Below are positions 38,500 to 48,523 of a stretch of 64,000 nucleotides of DNA, one piece after another. The translations under genes and the position numbers were made by a program. The DNA lies in assembly GCF_005885815.1 (NCBI RefSeq), contig NZ_CP040602.1, forward strand, positions 201,630 to 265,629. The letters are read 5' to 3'. This DNA is from Thiomicrorhabdus sediminis. GTDB taxonomy: Bacteria; Pseudomonadota; Gammaproteobacteria; Thiomicrospirales; Thiomicrospiraceae. The notes beneath the pieces were generated by a model. It ran no database searches. It was not told where the DNA came from and worked only from the letters and a program-made list of their open reading frames with translations. Position 1 is the first letter of the stretch. The number at the start of each line of letters is the position of its first letter.

Positions 38500-38572
38500 G
38501 TATTTTCCGGTCGTTAAAATTTTGTATGATTATCCTACGAATATATGGTTACGCATGTCAACGTACTGAAAA

Positions 38573-39472
38573 TCAATTATTTTTTCGATACCCCAAAAGC
38601 CCCACACCAAAAATAACCATCAAAACCCCAATGCCATGCCATAAACCAAACGGTTCATTAAGAATCCAAACCGCTAGTCCAAGCGTGATTATTGGCCCTA
38701 GTGTTCCGATAATACCGGTTTGCGCTGGGCCGATTTTGTGGATCGCCTCACTGATCATAAAACTTGGAATCACGGTGCTGACAATCGCCAGTAAAGCCAG
38801 CCATAGCCATGCTCTGGCCGTGATATGCAAATCGGCAAAGTCGTTTAAGGCGATAAAATGCACCAGCATAAACAAGCTGGAAATGGTCATTGCCGCGGCG
38901 GTAAACCAGACGCTGCCGTGTTTTTGGATTTGCTGTTTGCCGATTAATACATAAAACGAAAAGGATAGTGCCGCTAAGGCGACCAGTAGGGTGCCTAGTA
39001 CGACATTGTCACCACTTAGGTTGAGCTCTTGATAAAACACCAGCCAAAGCCCGGCGTAGCTGATAATCAGCGCGATAATGACCTTGCGTGTTAATGGATT
39101 GTCGAAAAACAGCGCGCCTAATAAGGCCACCATCAATGGGTAGGTAAACAGGGTTAAACGTTCGAGCTGGGCGCTGATGTATTCTAAGCCTTTGAAATCG
39201 AGCCAAGAGGATAGGTAGTAGCCGATAAAGCCTAAAAAGGTTATCAGGAGCCATTTAGGAGGGCTGACTTGCTGAGAGCGGTTGTTCTGTAACCAGAGCA
39301 GAATAAACAGATAGATCGGAAAGGCTATCGCCATGCGCATCATCAATACGGCGTCGCTGTTTAAGCCTTCGGCATAAGCGAGTTTGATAAAAATCGATTT
39401 GACCGAGAAAAGCGCGGTGCCCACTATGGCGAGTATAAAGCCGATAGTGTGGCCATGATGTGCTGTTGTCAT
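38573..39472 (-). CDS. EamA/DMT-superfamily transporter
   Basis: A 299-residue protein with ten predicted helices in two EamA repeats. The first repeat starts GFILAIVGTALFSVKSIFIKLAY and the second has MISEAIHKIGPAQTGIIGTLGP. It is distinct from the DMT protein at 19876-20772. Its ATG overlaps the stop of the methyltransferase gene (ATGA). Substrate unknown. Confidence 0.9.
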   Translation of the reverse strand: MTTAHHGHTIGFILAIVGTALFSVKSIFIKLAYAEGLNSDAVLMMRMAIAFPIYLFILLWLQNNRSQQVSPPKWLLITFLGFIGYYLSSWLDFKGLEYISAQLERLTLFTYPLMVALLGALFFDNPLTRKVIIALIISYAGLWLVFYQELNLSGDNVVLGTLLVALAALSFSFYVLIGKQQIQKHGSVWFTAAAMTISSLFMLVHFIALNDFADLHITARAWLWLALLAIVSTVIPSFMISEAIHKIGPAQTGIIGTLGPIITLGLAVWILNEPFGLWHGIGVLMVIFGVGLLGYRKNN

Positions 39473-40056
39473 GCCGTTTTGCGGCCGACAAACCAGGCAT
39501 AGCGCGCTTTTTGCCCTGCATCGGTCTCGTTTGCCAACCAGCCTTCACCATATACCAGAGTTTGCAGTTTATTGAAGGCTTTCGGCAGTTCGCCGCTTTT
39601 TAAGTAAAAATCGGCATTGTTCGGCGCATTATCCTGCACGGGGTCAAGAAAAGTTTGATAAAACAGTAAGCCATTTGGCTTTAACGCATCTTCAAGTGCT
39701 TTGAATTGGTTTCGATCCAGATAGCGGCAGACAACAATGACATCGAATTGCTGATAAGGCAGTAGCATCTGCTCAAGGTCGGTGATTAACGGCGTAATCG
39801 GCAGATGGTTCAAACTGGCATAGTTATTCACCAAGGTCAGTGCATTATCGGAAATATCCCAGGCATCGGTTTTCAGGCCGCAGCGTGCCAGAAAACGCGC
39901 GTTGCCGCCTAAACCGCAGGCGTAGTCTAGGGCGCGCCCATTAAAGGGCAGCAATCCACTGTGTTGTTGAAGGACATAGCAGGGTTCTGCCGCGGTGTTT
40001 AAATCACTCTCGGCGTATTTTAGATCCCATTTTTCGGCTGAAGATAATACAGACAT
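39469..40056 (-). CDS. Class I SAM-dependent methyltransferase
   Basis: A 195-residue methyltransferase with SAM-binding motif I DYACGLGGNARFLA, the acidic motif II WDIS, and motif IV FDVIVVCRYLDR. The pattern resembles the TehB-like small methyltransferases; the substrate is unknown. The frame opens one codon earlier with TTG, so the ATG at 40054-40056 is used. It follows trkH by 15 bp and overlaps the transporter by 4 bp. Confidence 0.85.
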   Translation of the reverse strand: MSVLSSAEKWDLKYAESDLNTAAEPCYVLQQHSGLLPFNGRALDYACGLGGNARFLARCGLKTDAWDISDNALTLVNNYASLNHLPITPLITDLEQMLLPYQQFDVIVVCRYLDRNQFKALEDALKPNGLLFYQTFLDPVQDNAPNNADFYLKSGELPKAFNKLQTLVYGEGWLANETDAGQKARYAWFVGRKTA

Positions 40057-40071
40057 CAATTTATACAGTTG

Positions 40072-41523
40072 TTATTTACGCCAGAAGGCAGCAGTGAAAA
40101 GTACCAGCAAAGTGAAGATTTCCAGACGCCCAAGCAGCATGGCAAAGGTCAAAACCCATTTGACCGGATCACTGAGGGCCTGATAGTTGGCGGCGACTTC
40201 ACCCAGTCCCGGGCCCAGATTGTTCATGGTAGCGGCCATCGCCGAAAACGCGGTGACCTGATCGACACCGAGCGCCATAATTACCAGCATTAGCAATGCA
40301 AAGGTAAAGACGTAGACCGCCAAAAAGCCCCACACCGCCATCATGACTTTTTCCGGGATGGTCTTGCCGCTGAGTTTGACCGGCATAATCGCATTTGGAT
40401 GTAACAGACCGTTGACCTCACGCATTCCTTGTTTGAAGAGCAGGACAAAACGAATGACTTTCATGCCGCCGGCGGTTGAACCGGCGCTACCGCCGATAAA
40501 GCTCATGAAAATCAGCATAATCGGCAAGAAGCCCGGCCAGATGGAGAAATCGGCATTGGCAAAACCGGTGGTTGTCGCTAGGGATACAGTTTGGAACAGG
40601 CCATAACGCACCGCGTCATACCAGCTATCGTAGACTTCCTGAAAATACAGATAAGCCACCGCAACCAGCGATGCGCCAAATAACAGGGCGGCATAAGCTT
40701 TGAATTCCGGGTCGCGGAAATAGGCATAACCGCTCAGACTGCGAAACGCGGTGAAGTGCAAAGCGAAGTTAATACCCGACAGCAACATGAACACAATGGC
40801 GACGATTTCGACTTCAATGCTGTCGAAATAAGCGATGCTGGCGTCATGGGTGGAAAAGCCGCCGATGGCGACGGTGGAAAAACTGTGCGAGAAGGCATCG
40901 AACCAGTTCATGCCGGCGAGCCAATAACCGATAGCACAGGCCAAAGTTAAACCGAGGTAGATGTACCAGAGGGCTTTGGCGGTTTCGGAAATACGCGGTG
41001 CGATTTTGGAGTCTTTGATGGGCCCCGGAGTTTCCGCGCGGTAGAGCTGCATACCCCCGATACCTAGCATTGGCAAAATGGCGACCGCCAATACGATGAT
41101 CCCCATACCGCCTAGCCATTGCAGTTGCTGGCGATACCACAAAAAGGCGTGTGGCAAGTTATCAAGACCGGTAATGACGGTGGCACCGGTGGTGGTCAGG
41201 CCGGAAAAGGATTCAAAAATCGAGTCGGTAAGCGATAGGGGAACATCCTCATCCAAAAAGAACGGAATGGCCCCGGCGAGTCCCAGTACCACCCAGAACA
41301 TCACCACAATAATAAAACCGTCGCGGATTTTCAGGTCGCGACTGTGGTTGCGTACCGGATACCAGATAAACAGGCCGGTCAATAACACACCGATCATAAC
41401 GCTGGTAAATGAATTAAGGCCGCCGTCTTGGTAATAAAGTCCGACCATAATCGGTGGCAACAGGCTGATGCTGTAGACCATCAGCAGCAAGCCAAAGACT
41501 TTTAGAATGACCCGTGAATGCAT
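40072..41523 (-). CDS. trkH: Potassium uptake protein TrkH
   Basis: Membrane-pore subunit of the Trk potassium uptake system. The 483-residue protein has the four P-loop repeats around selectivity glycines (for example TTTGATVITGL, STVAIGGFSTHD, TTTGFANADF and AMAATMNNLGPGLG). It works with TrkA, encoded 17 bp upstream. Confidence 0.97.
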   Translation of the reverse strand: MHSRVILKVFGLLLMVYSISLLPPIMVGLYYQDGGLNSFTSVMIGVLLTGLFIWYPVRNHSRDLKIRDGFIIVVMFWVVLGLAGAIPFFLDEDVPLSLTDSIFESFSGLTTTGATVITGLDNLPHAFLWYRQQLQWLGGMGIIVLAVAILPMLGIGGMQLYRAETPGPIKDSKIAPRISETAKALWYIYLGLTLACAIGYWLAGMNWFDAFSHSFSTVAIGGFSTHDASIAYFDSIEVEIVAIVFMLLSGINFALHFTAFRSLSGYAYFRDPEFKAYAALLFGASLVAVAYLYFQEVYDSWYDAVRYGLFQTVSLATTTGFANADFSIWPGFLPIMLIFMSFIGGSAGSTAGGMKVIRFVLLFKQGMREVNGLLHPNAIMPVKLSGKTIPEKVMMAVWGFLAVYVFTFALLMLVIMALGVDQVTAFSAMAATMNNLGPGLGEVAANYQALSDPVKWVLTFAMLLGRLEIFTLLVLFTAAFWRK

Positions 41524-41540
41524 CGCGTTCGACCCTTGCC

Positions 41541-42944
41541 TTAAAAATTAAACCAGCTGGATTTTTCTTCCGGTGAGAACAGTCTGGCGATTTGCTCGGC
41601 ACTTTCAGGATTGGTAAGGAAGATAATCGCATGGTCTTCGGCTTCGATTTCCAAGCTGTGATGGGCGATAATGACCTTGCCGCCACGGATGATACAACCG
41701 ACGGTGATGTCACTCGGCCATTTGACCTCGCCAATCGTTTTACCAATGATTTCCGAACTGTTCTCACTACCATGTGCGACCACTTCCATTGCCTCGGCCG
41801 CACCGCGTCGCAAGGTGGCGACCTTGATGGTGTCGCCCTTGCGGGTATGGCTCAATAGGTGGCTGGTGGTGATGCTGTCCGCCGATAGGGCGATATCGAT
41901 ACTGTTACGTTGGATCAGTTCGACATAGGATTGGTTGTTGACCAGTGAGATAACGCGATGGACGCCGAGTTTTTTCGCCATCATTCCGGAAATAATATTC
42001 GCTTCATCGTTATTGGTAACCGAAACGAACAGGTCGATTTCTTCGATATTCTCTTCAACAAGTAGGTCTTTATCGGAAATGTCGCCGTGGATAATCACCG
42101 TGTTATCGAGCGATTCGGCAACCTCTCGAGCTTGTTGCATATTGTGGTCGATCAGTTTGACCTGATGGTGTTTTTCCAATGCCTGGGCCAGGCTGAAACC
42201 GATATTGCCGCCACCACCGATCATAATGCGGCGTGATGGGCGCTCTTTAAAGCGGCGCAGTTCATTAACGATAATCGGAATATGGTCGGCCTCGGCAAGG
42301 AAGAACACCTCATCCCCGGCCTTAATGACGGTATCACCGGTTGGGATAACCGCCTTATTGCGGCGATAAATGGCGACAATACGGGTTTTGATGTTTTCCG
42401 GCAGGTGATAACTTAAGGCGCGGATCTGTTTATTAACCAGGAAACCTTCAGCATAGGCACGCATCGCCACCAGACGGACCTTACCACCGGCAAAGTCGAT
42501 GACCTGAAGTGAACCTGGATAGGCGATCAACTGCAAAATATATTCGGTTACCAGTGTTTCCGGGCTGATCAACACATCGATTGGAATCGCCATGGTGTTT
42601 TGTGTGCGATCAAACAGTTCCGGATGGTCGAGATAGGAGCGACTGCGCACGCGAGCAATTTTCTTTTGCGTCTTGAACATGCTGTGTGCCAAGTGACAGG
42701 CGAGGATATTGGTTTCATCGTTCTGGGTCGCGGCAATCAGCATGTCGGCTTCTTCGCATCCTGCTTGGGCAAGGATGTCAGGGTGAGAAGCGTGGCCGGC
42801 AACGGTGCGGATATCGAGTCTATCCTGTAAACGCTGCAGGTTCAAACGGTTCAAATCAACAACGGTGACGTCATTGTTTTCTTGTGCGAGCAGTTCCGCT
42901 AACGATGATCCGACTTGTCCGGCGCCTAAAATGACAATATTCAT
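41541..42944 (-). CDS. trkA: Trk potassium uptake regulatory protein TrkA
   Basis: Cytoplasmic NAD/NADH- and nucleotide-binding regulator that gates TrkH. The 467-residue protein has two RCK modules, each with a Rossmann motif (MNIVILGAGQVGSSLAE; RIMIGGGGNIGFSLAQ) and a TrkA-C domain. Length is slightly above the usual 458. It lies between ntrX and trkH, the usual gammaproteobacterial order. Confidence 0.97.
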   Translation of the reverse strand: MNIVILGAGQVGSSLAELLAQENNDVTVVDLNRLNLQRLQDRLDIRTVAGHASHPDILAQAGCEEADMLIAATQNDETNILACHLAHSMFKTQKKIARVRSRSYLDHPELFDRTQNTMAIPIDVLISPETLVTEYILQLIAYPGSLQVIDFAGGKVRLVAMRAYAEGFLVNKQIRALSYHLPENIKTRIVAIYRRNKAVIPTGDTVIKAGDEVFFLAEADHIPIIVNELRRFKERPSRRIMIGGGGNIGFSLAQALEKHHQVKLIDHNMQQAREVAESLDNTVIIHGDISDKDLLVEENIEEIDLFVSVTNNDEANIISGMMAKKLGVHRVISLVNNQSYVELIQRNSIDIALSADSITTSHLLSHTRKGDTIKVATLRRGAAEAMEVVAHGSENSSEIIGKTIGEVKWPSDITVGCIIRGGKVIIAHHSLEIEAEDHAIIFLTNPESAEQIARLFSPEEKSSWFNF

Positions 42945-42999
42945 TGATGTCTATCTATCTCACAGTTGAAGTCTGGCATTAACGCTATTGTACACCCGA

Positions 43000-44340
43000 T
43001 TATTGGGGGTTTTTCGGGTCAATGCCGAGGTTTTTCAATTTTCGGTAAAGGTTGGTTCTGTCCACGCCGGAACGTTTCGCGGTTTCTGAGACATTGCCTC
43101 CCGTCTCACGCAATAGCTGGCTGATATAGCGGCCTTCAAACTGCTCTTTGGCGGTTTTCAGCGGGACACTGGTATCAACCACTTCGCCGGCGGAATCCTT
43201 GCTGCGAATCTGGTTGATAATCTCTTTGACTTCCTCGTCATCGACTTCGTCATTACCCAAAATAAGCAGGCGTTGAATCAGGTTTTGCAGCTCTTTGAGA
43301 TTACCCGGCCAGTTATGCTGGCGCAGGATATTTTGTGCCGGTACGCTGAAATGGCGATATTCAAGACCTTCCAAGGTAACGAAGTGATTAACGAAATAAT
43401 CGATCAGTTCAGGAATGTCTTCGGTATGTTGACGTAATGCCGGAATATGGATTTGCATGACCTTCAGGCGCTGGTACAGGTCTTCACGGAACTTGCGTTG
43501 ATTGACCGCGTCTTCGATATCGCCCCGACTCAATGCAATCAGCCTGATATCGGTGCTCATCGGCTCTTCTTGACCTTCAAGCTGATAGGATTGATTCAGG
43601 ACAATGCCCGCCAATAGGGCTTGAGCGCTTTCACTAAGCTGTTCGATATGTCCGATAAGCAAAGTGCCTTGGCGCAGTTCGCGCAAGGCCTTTTTCAGGT
43701 TGCCTTGATTGTCCGGCTGACAGAGGATATTGAAATCCTGGGCATGGAACTCACGCAGCATGTTCTGCGCGCGCTGCGAGGTCTTATGAATCGCCTGACC
43801 AAAATGGTGTTTGCCGGTACCGGGCTCACCTGTGACCAGAATCGGCATGGTGAATTTTGATAAACGATCGAGCGTTTCACGCAATTGAATGACCGCCTTG
43901 CTTTTACCGATAGGTAGGTATTGTTCCGGCTGCTTCTGTTTAAGCTGACGGTTTTCCTGATGCAGTTGGCTGTGTTCTAGAGCGCGTTCCGCGGTGACAA
44001 TCAGTTTTGCCAGCGAGAGCGGTTTCTCGAGAAAGTCATAGGCCCCGAGACGGGTCGCTTCGATAGCGGTTTCGATGGTACCGTGGCCGGACATCATAAT
44101 GACTTTGCTGTGTTCGAGAACACCTTCTTCATGCATCTGCTTAAGCAGGGAGATGCCGTCAATATCCGGCATCCAGACATCGAGGAAGATAATATCGGGC
44201 ATAAACTTACGCCACGCGGCTTGTGCTTGCACGCCATTGGCGGCGGTCTCCACTTGGTAGCCCTCTTCCGCGAAGATCTCTTCCATTAGGCTACGGATAT
44301 CTTTTTCATCATCGACGATTAACAGTTTGCCGGGTTTCAT
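43000..44340 (-). CDS. ntrX: NtrX-family response regulator with degenerate AAA+ domain
   Basis: A 446-residue NtrC-type regulator. The receiver domain is intact (DDEK, phospho-acceptor Asp54). The AAA+ domain has a Walker A GEPGTGK (171-177), but the Walker B position reads GTLLIGHIEQL (225-235) instead of GTLFLDEI, and the GAFTGA loop that contacts sigma54 is missing; the spacing is about 20 residues short. The arginine finger region QRKFREDLYQRL and the C-terminal Fis-type helix-turn-helix (NVSETAKRSGVDRTNLYRKL) are kept. It probably binds DNA without activating sigma54. It overlaps ntrY (TAATG). Confidence 0.93.
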   Translation of the reverse strand: MKPGKLLIVDDEKDIRSLMEEIFAEEGYQVETAANGVQAQAAWRKFMPDIIFLDVWMPDIDGISLLKQMHEEGVLEHSKVIMMSGHGTIETAIEATRLGAYDFLEKPLSLAKLIVTAERALEHSQLHQENRQLKQKQPEQYLPIGKSKAVIQLRETLDRLSKFTMPILVTGEPGTGKHHFGQAIHKTSQRAQNMLREFHAQDFNILCQPDNQGNLKKALRELRQGTLLIGHIEQLSESAQALLAGIVLNQSYQLEGQEEPMSTDIRLIALSRGDIEDAVNQRKFREDLYQRLKVMQIHIPALRQHTEDIPELIDYFVNHFVTLEGLEYRHFSVPAQNILRQHNWPGNLKELQNLIQRLLILGNDEVDDEEVKEIINQIRSKDSAGEVVDTSVPLKTAKEQFEGRYISQLLRETGGNVSETAKRSGVDRTNLYRKLKNLGIDPKNPQ

Positions 44341-46523
44341 TAACGCTCTCTAGCTATAGTCGGTAAGGTGATTATAAAGCACGAACCCTTGTCAGGTGAA
44401 GATTCCAGGGAAATTTGCCCATGATGTTCTTCAACAATCTTACGTACTACAGCCAATCCTAACCCAGTACCCTTAGGTTTGTCAGTAGCATAAGGTTCAA
44501 AAATCCAGTTTTGTGACGATTCAGGAATGCCCGGGCCGTTATCACAGACCCGAAGTTGCAGTTGTTCGCCATCCTCGCAAGCAGTGCTAACGACAATTTG
44601 TGCCGATTCCACCGTGGCGCAGGCCTCGATCGCATTCTTGATCAAGTTATGTAATAGCTGGCGCAAGCGCGAGCTGTCAACGATCGCTTTAGGGCAGTTT
44701 TCATCAAGTTCCGCATTGACTTGCCAATTGGCTTCGGGGTCTTGATACATATCGGTGATATTGCCGATCAGTTTATTGATCTGCGTCGGCTTCAATTCGA
44801 CTTCCGGCGTATTGGCGTAGTCACTGAATGCCTGTACCAGCTTCTGCATGGTGGAAACCTGTTCGGTAATGGTCTCGACCATGCGGGTTAGCAGTTTACG
44901 GTCGCTTTCATCGAGCTTATTGAATAGTTTGAATTTGAGACGTTCGGCAGACAGTTGAATCGGAGTCAGCGGGTTTTTGATCTCATGCGCAAGACGGCGC
45001 GCGACATCGCTCCAGGCCGCATGGAGCTGGGCTTGAACCAGTTCGGTGATGTCGTCGATAACAATGACATAACCGCCGATTTTGCTGTCGATACTCGGCA
45101 ATGTTGAGCCGTGTATGGAAAGAATCTTCTGCCCGCGTTTACAGGCAAATTCGAGTTGCATCGCCCAGGGTTTATCGGATTTTTCAAACATCTCTTCGAT
45201 CTGCGAGAGCATGTCTTCGAGATGCATGCTGTCTTCGCGCTCGCTGACTTCGGAAAGTTTTTTGCCGATATGACGACTCAGGTCGGTATTGAGGATGGCA
45301 AAGGCGGCATCGTTAATGGTGCGCAGACGATGGTTCATGTCCATCGTCATGACCCCACTGGAAAGGTTCTTGATGACCGTTTGCAGATAGAGTTTTTGCA
45401 CTTCCGTCTGTTGATGTCCGATTTTGATGTCGTTTCGCGCCCGTGAAATACGCTGGATCATGTCGTTAAAGGAGTGGATCAACTCGCCGAACTCATCATT
45501 GTCATCGACCTTCATGGTCACGCTATAGTCTCCCTTGGAGACCGCTTTGGTGCCTTTGGCGAGGGTGCGGATCGGACGGGTGAAGTTTTGCACCGCGCGA
45601 ATGGTGAAAAGAATCGCGGTGACCAACGATAGCAATAGCACCATCGATAGGACGAGAATGAAACTGGCGGTCAATGGACCTTTTAGATAGGACAGCTCTT
45701 TATACTGACCGGAAGCGACCGCAACCGATTCGGACAGACTGATCATCTCCGCCGGAATCGAGAAAATAATCTGCAAGGCGTTTTGGGTGCCCAAAGTTTT
45801 GTCGCTGATCGGGATAAAGACGCGAATAAAACTCTCTTCATTGATTGCTCCCGGTTGGGTTTCGATCGCAGCGTAGGTCTTATTGTTGCGAATTTGTTGG
45901 AATAGGTTGTCCCCGGGAGTGATCGGCAGGATATTGACGCCAAATTCACTACTGAATGCGACTAGCTGTTGGTTAAGCTGAAATAGGGCGACTTCCTGCG
46001 CATTGAGTTGTTGACGAATGCGGTTGACTCCGAGAATGGGCGATATGGTCAGTAGGTCCTGATTCGATTCGGCGATCGATTGGCTGTAGTTCAAGCTGTC
46101 TCGGGTTTTGTTATCCAGTGTCATGCGCACCAAAGAGGTGGCGTTATTCAGCGCGACTTCGGTTTTGACATCAAACCACTGGTTGATACCCTGCTGAATG
46201 AAACTTAATGAAAAATAGAAAATAATCGCGGTCGGAATTCCGAGCAGTAGGGTTGAGGTAATGGTTAAACGCAAGGTGACCTTGCTTCCCGGAACCCTGC
46301 GGCGTAATTGGCCATACAGGTGCCAGGCGGTTTTCGCCAGAATAAAGAGCAATAGGCTCACGCCACCAAAGGTGAAAAACAAGAGGGTCGAGTAGGTGTC
46401 GGCGAAGCTTGATGCGTTTTGCAGAGTTTGGCTCATGATCACCAAAGCCATCAGCAATAGGCTTGATAGCAGGGTTAACCAGCCATAATGTTTTAAAAAG
46501 CGTAAAACTCGATTCATTGCCAA
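44340..46523 (-). CDS. ntrY: NtrY-family sensor histidine kinase
   Basis: A 727-residue membrane kinase with four predicted helices (about 14-32, 40-65, 87-110 and 280-305), a periplasmic region, a HAMP domain (about 307-360), a PAS domain (about 375-480), the H-box ARRLAHEIKNPLTPIQ, and a HATPase domain with N-box NLIKNAIEA, G1 DNGPGIP and G2 PKGTGLGLAVV. All motifs are intact. NtrYX pairs respond to nitrogen or redox/oxygen conditions in other bacteria; the signal here is unknown. Confidence 0.96.
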   Translation of the reverse strand: MAMNRVLRFLKHYGWLTLLSSLLLMALVIMSQTLQNASSFADTYSTLLFFTFGGVSLLLFILAKTAWHLYGQLRRRVPGSKVTLRLTITSTLLLGIPTAIIFYFSLSFIQQGINQWFDVKTEVALNNATSLVRMTLDNKTRDSLNYSQSIAESNQDLLTISPILGVNRIRQQLNAQEVALFQLNQQLVAFSSEFGVNILPITPGDNLFQQIRNNKTYAAIETQPGAINEESFIRVFIPISDKTLGTQNALQIIFSIPAEMISLSESVAVASGQYKELSYLKGPLTASFILVLSMVLLLSLVTAILFTIRAVQNFTRPIRTLAKGTKAVSKGDYSVTMKVDDNDEFGELIHSFNDMIQRISRARNDIKIGHQQTEVQKLYLQTVIKNLSSGVMTMDMNHRLRTINDAAFAILNTDLSRHIGKKLSEVSEREDSMHLEDMLSQIEEMFEKSDKPWAMQLEFACKRGQKILSIHGSTLPSIDSKIGGYVIVIDDITELVQAQLHAAWSDVARRLAHEIKNPLTPIQLSAERLKFKLFNKLDESDRKLLTRMVETITEQVSTMQKLVQAFSDYANTPEVELKPTQINKLIGNITDMYQDPEANWQVNAELDENCPKAIVDSSRLRQLLHNLIKNAIEACATVESAQIVVSTACEDGEQLQLRVCDNGPGIPESSQNWIFEPYATDKPKGTGLGLAVVRKIVEEHHGQISLESSPDKGSCFIITLPTIARER

Positions 46524-47185
46524 CTCAACGGGGTTTTAAGAGTGGTTTCAAACCACTGACTGTCCAAGTGCCATTCATCATTAAACAAGGCTTCCAAAAT
46601 TAACGGCGTTGGCAGTTTCCAATAATCCAGAGAGATACGCATACGCAAAGTATAGCGTTGTTCCGGGTGCAGTTCAGATAAGGATGCTACTGGAAACGCC
46701 TGCAGGGTCGCAAGTGTTTTTAAAGCTTCATCGATGGTACGGAAAGATTGCGACTTGTTATTACGGCTATTGTAAAGAGTGTATTGGCGACTCACACCAT
46801 AAGCATAAAGTTGGGTGTGAAAGATCACGTTTTTACGGGTGCGCTGATATTTAAAGCCTAAAAATCGGCTCGCTTCGGTCAGCTGGATTTCGATTTTGAA
46901 ATTCAGCGCAATCTCATGATGCACCGCATCTATAACCCTTTCGGGAATATTAAAATGACTGGTTGAATCGATCAGCAGCTGTTTGTCTTGCTGGTAATCG
47001 GTGACATTGAGAATGTCGATTTTGGGTTCATCGGCCGCGTGGCTGGCGATTGGTAACAGCACAAAGCAGGCAAATAAGCCAGGCGTTAATGCCTTGGCCA
47101 GATGTTTTTTGATCCGTGTCCAATTAAACAGGCGGTAATAATTTGCGGCAAGATGTCCGAAGCTGACTGATTGAACCGCAGCCAT
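46514..47185 (-). CDS. DUF4390 protein
   Basis: A 223-residue exported protein with an N-terminal hydrophobic segment (about 33-50, ending SHAADE) that fits a signal peptide, then a beta-rich DUF4390 domain with QLTEASRFLGFKYQRTRKNV and YTLRMRISLDYWKLPTPL. It sits between rsmB and ntrY, the standard place for this family, and overlaps ntrY by 10 bp. Function unknown; linkage suggests a role in NtrY signalling. Confidence 0.88.
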   Translation of the reverse strand: MAAVQSVSFGHLAANYYRLFNWTRIKKHLAKALTPGLFACFVLLPIASHAADEPKIDILNVTDYQQDKQLLIDSTSHFNIPERVIDAVHHEIALNFKIEIQLTEASRFLGFKYQRTRKNVIFHTQLYAYGVSRQYTLYNSRNNKSQSFRTIDEALKTLATLQAFPVASLSELHPEQRYTLRMRISLDYWKLPTPLILEALFNDEWHLDSQWFETTLKTPLSWQ

Positions 47186-47188
47186 TGC

Positions 47189-48523
47189 TTACTGCACCTG
47201 TTTCTTTTGTAGTAGACAGTAGTAAAAACCGTCCATGCCGTGAGTGCCCGGTAGAAATTGCGAACCAGGTGTTGGCAGTTTGATGGCGCTGCTTAAATCG
47301 AGCTTAATCTCTTCGGCATCCTCGGTTTGTTGCAGAAACTGCTGTATTTGTAGGGTGTTTTCCTGAGGCAGCACCGAACAGGTCGCATAAAGCAATTTCC
47401 CGCCGGGTTTCAGGGTCGGCCATAGAGCCTGCAGAATAGACGCCTGGGTTTCTACCAAGGCTTCGATGTCTTCAGCGGTTCGATGCCATTTGATATCCGG
47501 GTGACGGCGGATAATACCGGTTGCCGAGCAGGGGGCATCAAGCAGGATTTTATCGAATGGTTGCTTGTCCCACCACTGATCGGGCTGGCTGGCATCGCCT
47601 ACCTGATAATCGGCCTCAAGATCAAGGCGGTATAGGTTTTCCGCCAGTCGTTCAAGGCGTTCTTCGGCGACTTCCAGGGCCAATACCTTGGCTTGATTGT
47701 CGCTGACTTCCAGTAAGTGGGTGGTCTTGCCTCCCGGTGCCGCACAAGCATCGAGAATGCGTTCATCCGCCTGCGGTTGCAGAATCAATGCGGCCTGCTG
47801 GGCGGCACCGTCCTGTACACTGAAGCCGCCTTCCTCATAAGTCGGGAATTGGCTGATATCGGCACTTTGATTAAGAATGATGCCGTGTTCGCTGTCCGGG
47901 TGGGCGCTGGCCTCAATGCCCTGCTTGCTGAGTTTGGCAAGGAATTCGTCGCGGCTTTGTTGATGGCGGTTGACTCGCAAGGTGAGTGGGGCAATCTCGT
48001 TGTTGGCCTGCATAATTTCTGCCCACTGGTCCGGGTAGGCTTTGCGTAACGCTTTAAATAACCATTGCGGGTGTGAGTATCTTTGTGCCGGTTTCAGGTC
48101 GACCTCATCACAAATGCTTTGCTTATCGCGTAAAAAATTACGCAATACGCCATTGACCAAGCCCTTTGCCCAAGGTTTTTTAAGTTTGTTCACCACCGCT
48201 ACTGTTTCACCAACCGCAGCATGCTCAGGTGTATCCATATAGAGGATCTGATAAAGACCAAGCAGGATTAACTGATTGACATCTTCATCCTTGGCTTTCA
48301 GCGGTTTTTTTAACAGTTGCGCGCGAATTGCTTCCAAACGAGCCTGCCAACGGATGGTGCCCAGTACCAGATTCTGTGTGAAGTTGCGCTCACGACGGTC
48401 ACTGAATTGCGCCAGACCTTCCGGCAGGCTCTGGCTTAAAGAACGTCCGTTTTCGACAACGGTTAAACAGATTTTCAGCGCAATAAAGCGGCTGTTTAGC
48501 GCATTGTTGGCTTGCTGATCCAT
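47189..48523 (-). CDS. rsmB: 16S rRNA (cytosine(967)-C(5))-methyltransferase RsmB
   Basis: Methylates C967 of 16S rRNA. The 444-residue protein has an N-terminal NusB-like RNA-binding domain (about 10-140), and the methyltransferase with motif I DACAAPGGKTTHLLE, motif IV LDAPCSATG (Cys) and motif VI YATCSVLPQEN (catalytic Cys). Its ATG overlaps the fmt stop (TAATG). Confidence 0.97.
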   Translation of the reverse strand: MDQQANNALNSRFIALKICLTVVENGRSLSQSLPEGLAQFSDRRERNFTQNLVLGTIRWQARLEAIRAQLLKKPLKAKDEDVNQLILLGLYQILYMDTPEHAAVGETVAVVNKLKKPWAKGLVNGVLRNFLRDKQSICDEVDLKPAQRYSHPQWLFKALRKAYPDQWAEIMQANNEIAPLTLRVNRHQQSRDEFLAKLSKQGIEASAHPDSEHGIILNQSADISQFPTYEEGGFSVQDGAAQQAALILQPQADERILDACAAPGGKTTHLLEVSDNQAKVLALEVAEERLERLAENLYRLDLEADYQVGDASQPDQWWDKQPFDKILLDAPCSATGIIRRHPDIKWHRTAEDIEALVETQASILQALWPTLKPGGKLLYATCSVLPQENTLQIQQFLQQTEDAEEIKLDLSSAIKLPTPGSQFLPGTHGMDGFYYCLLQKKQVQ

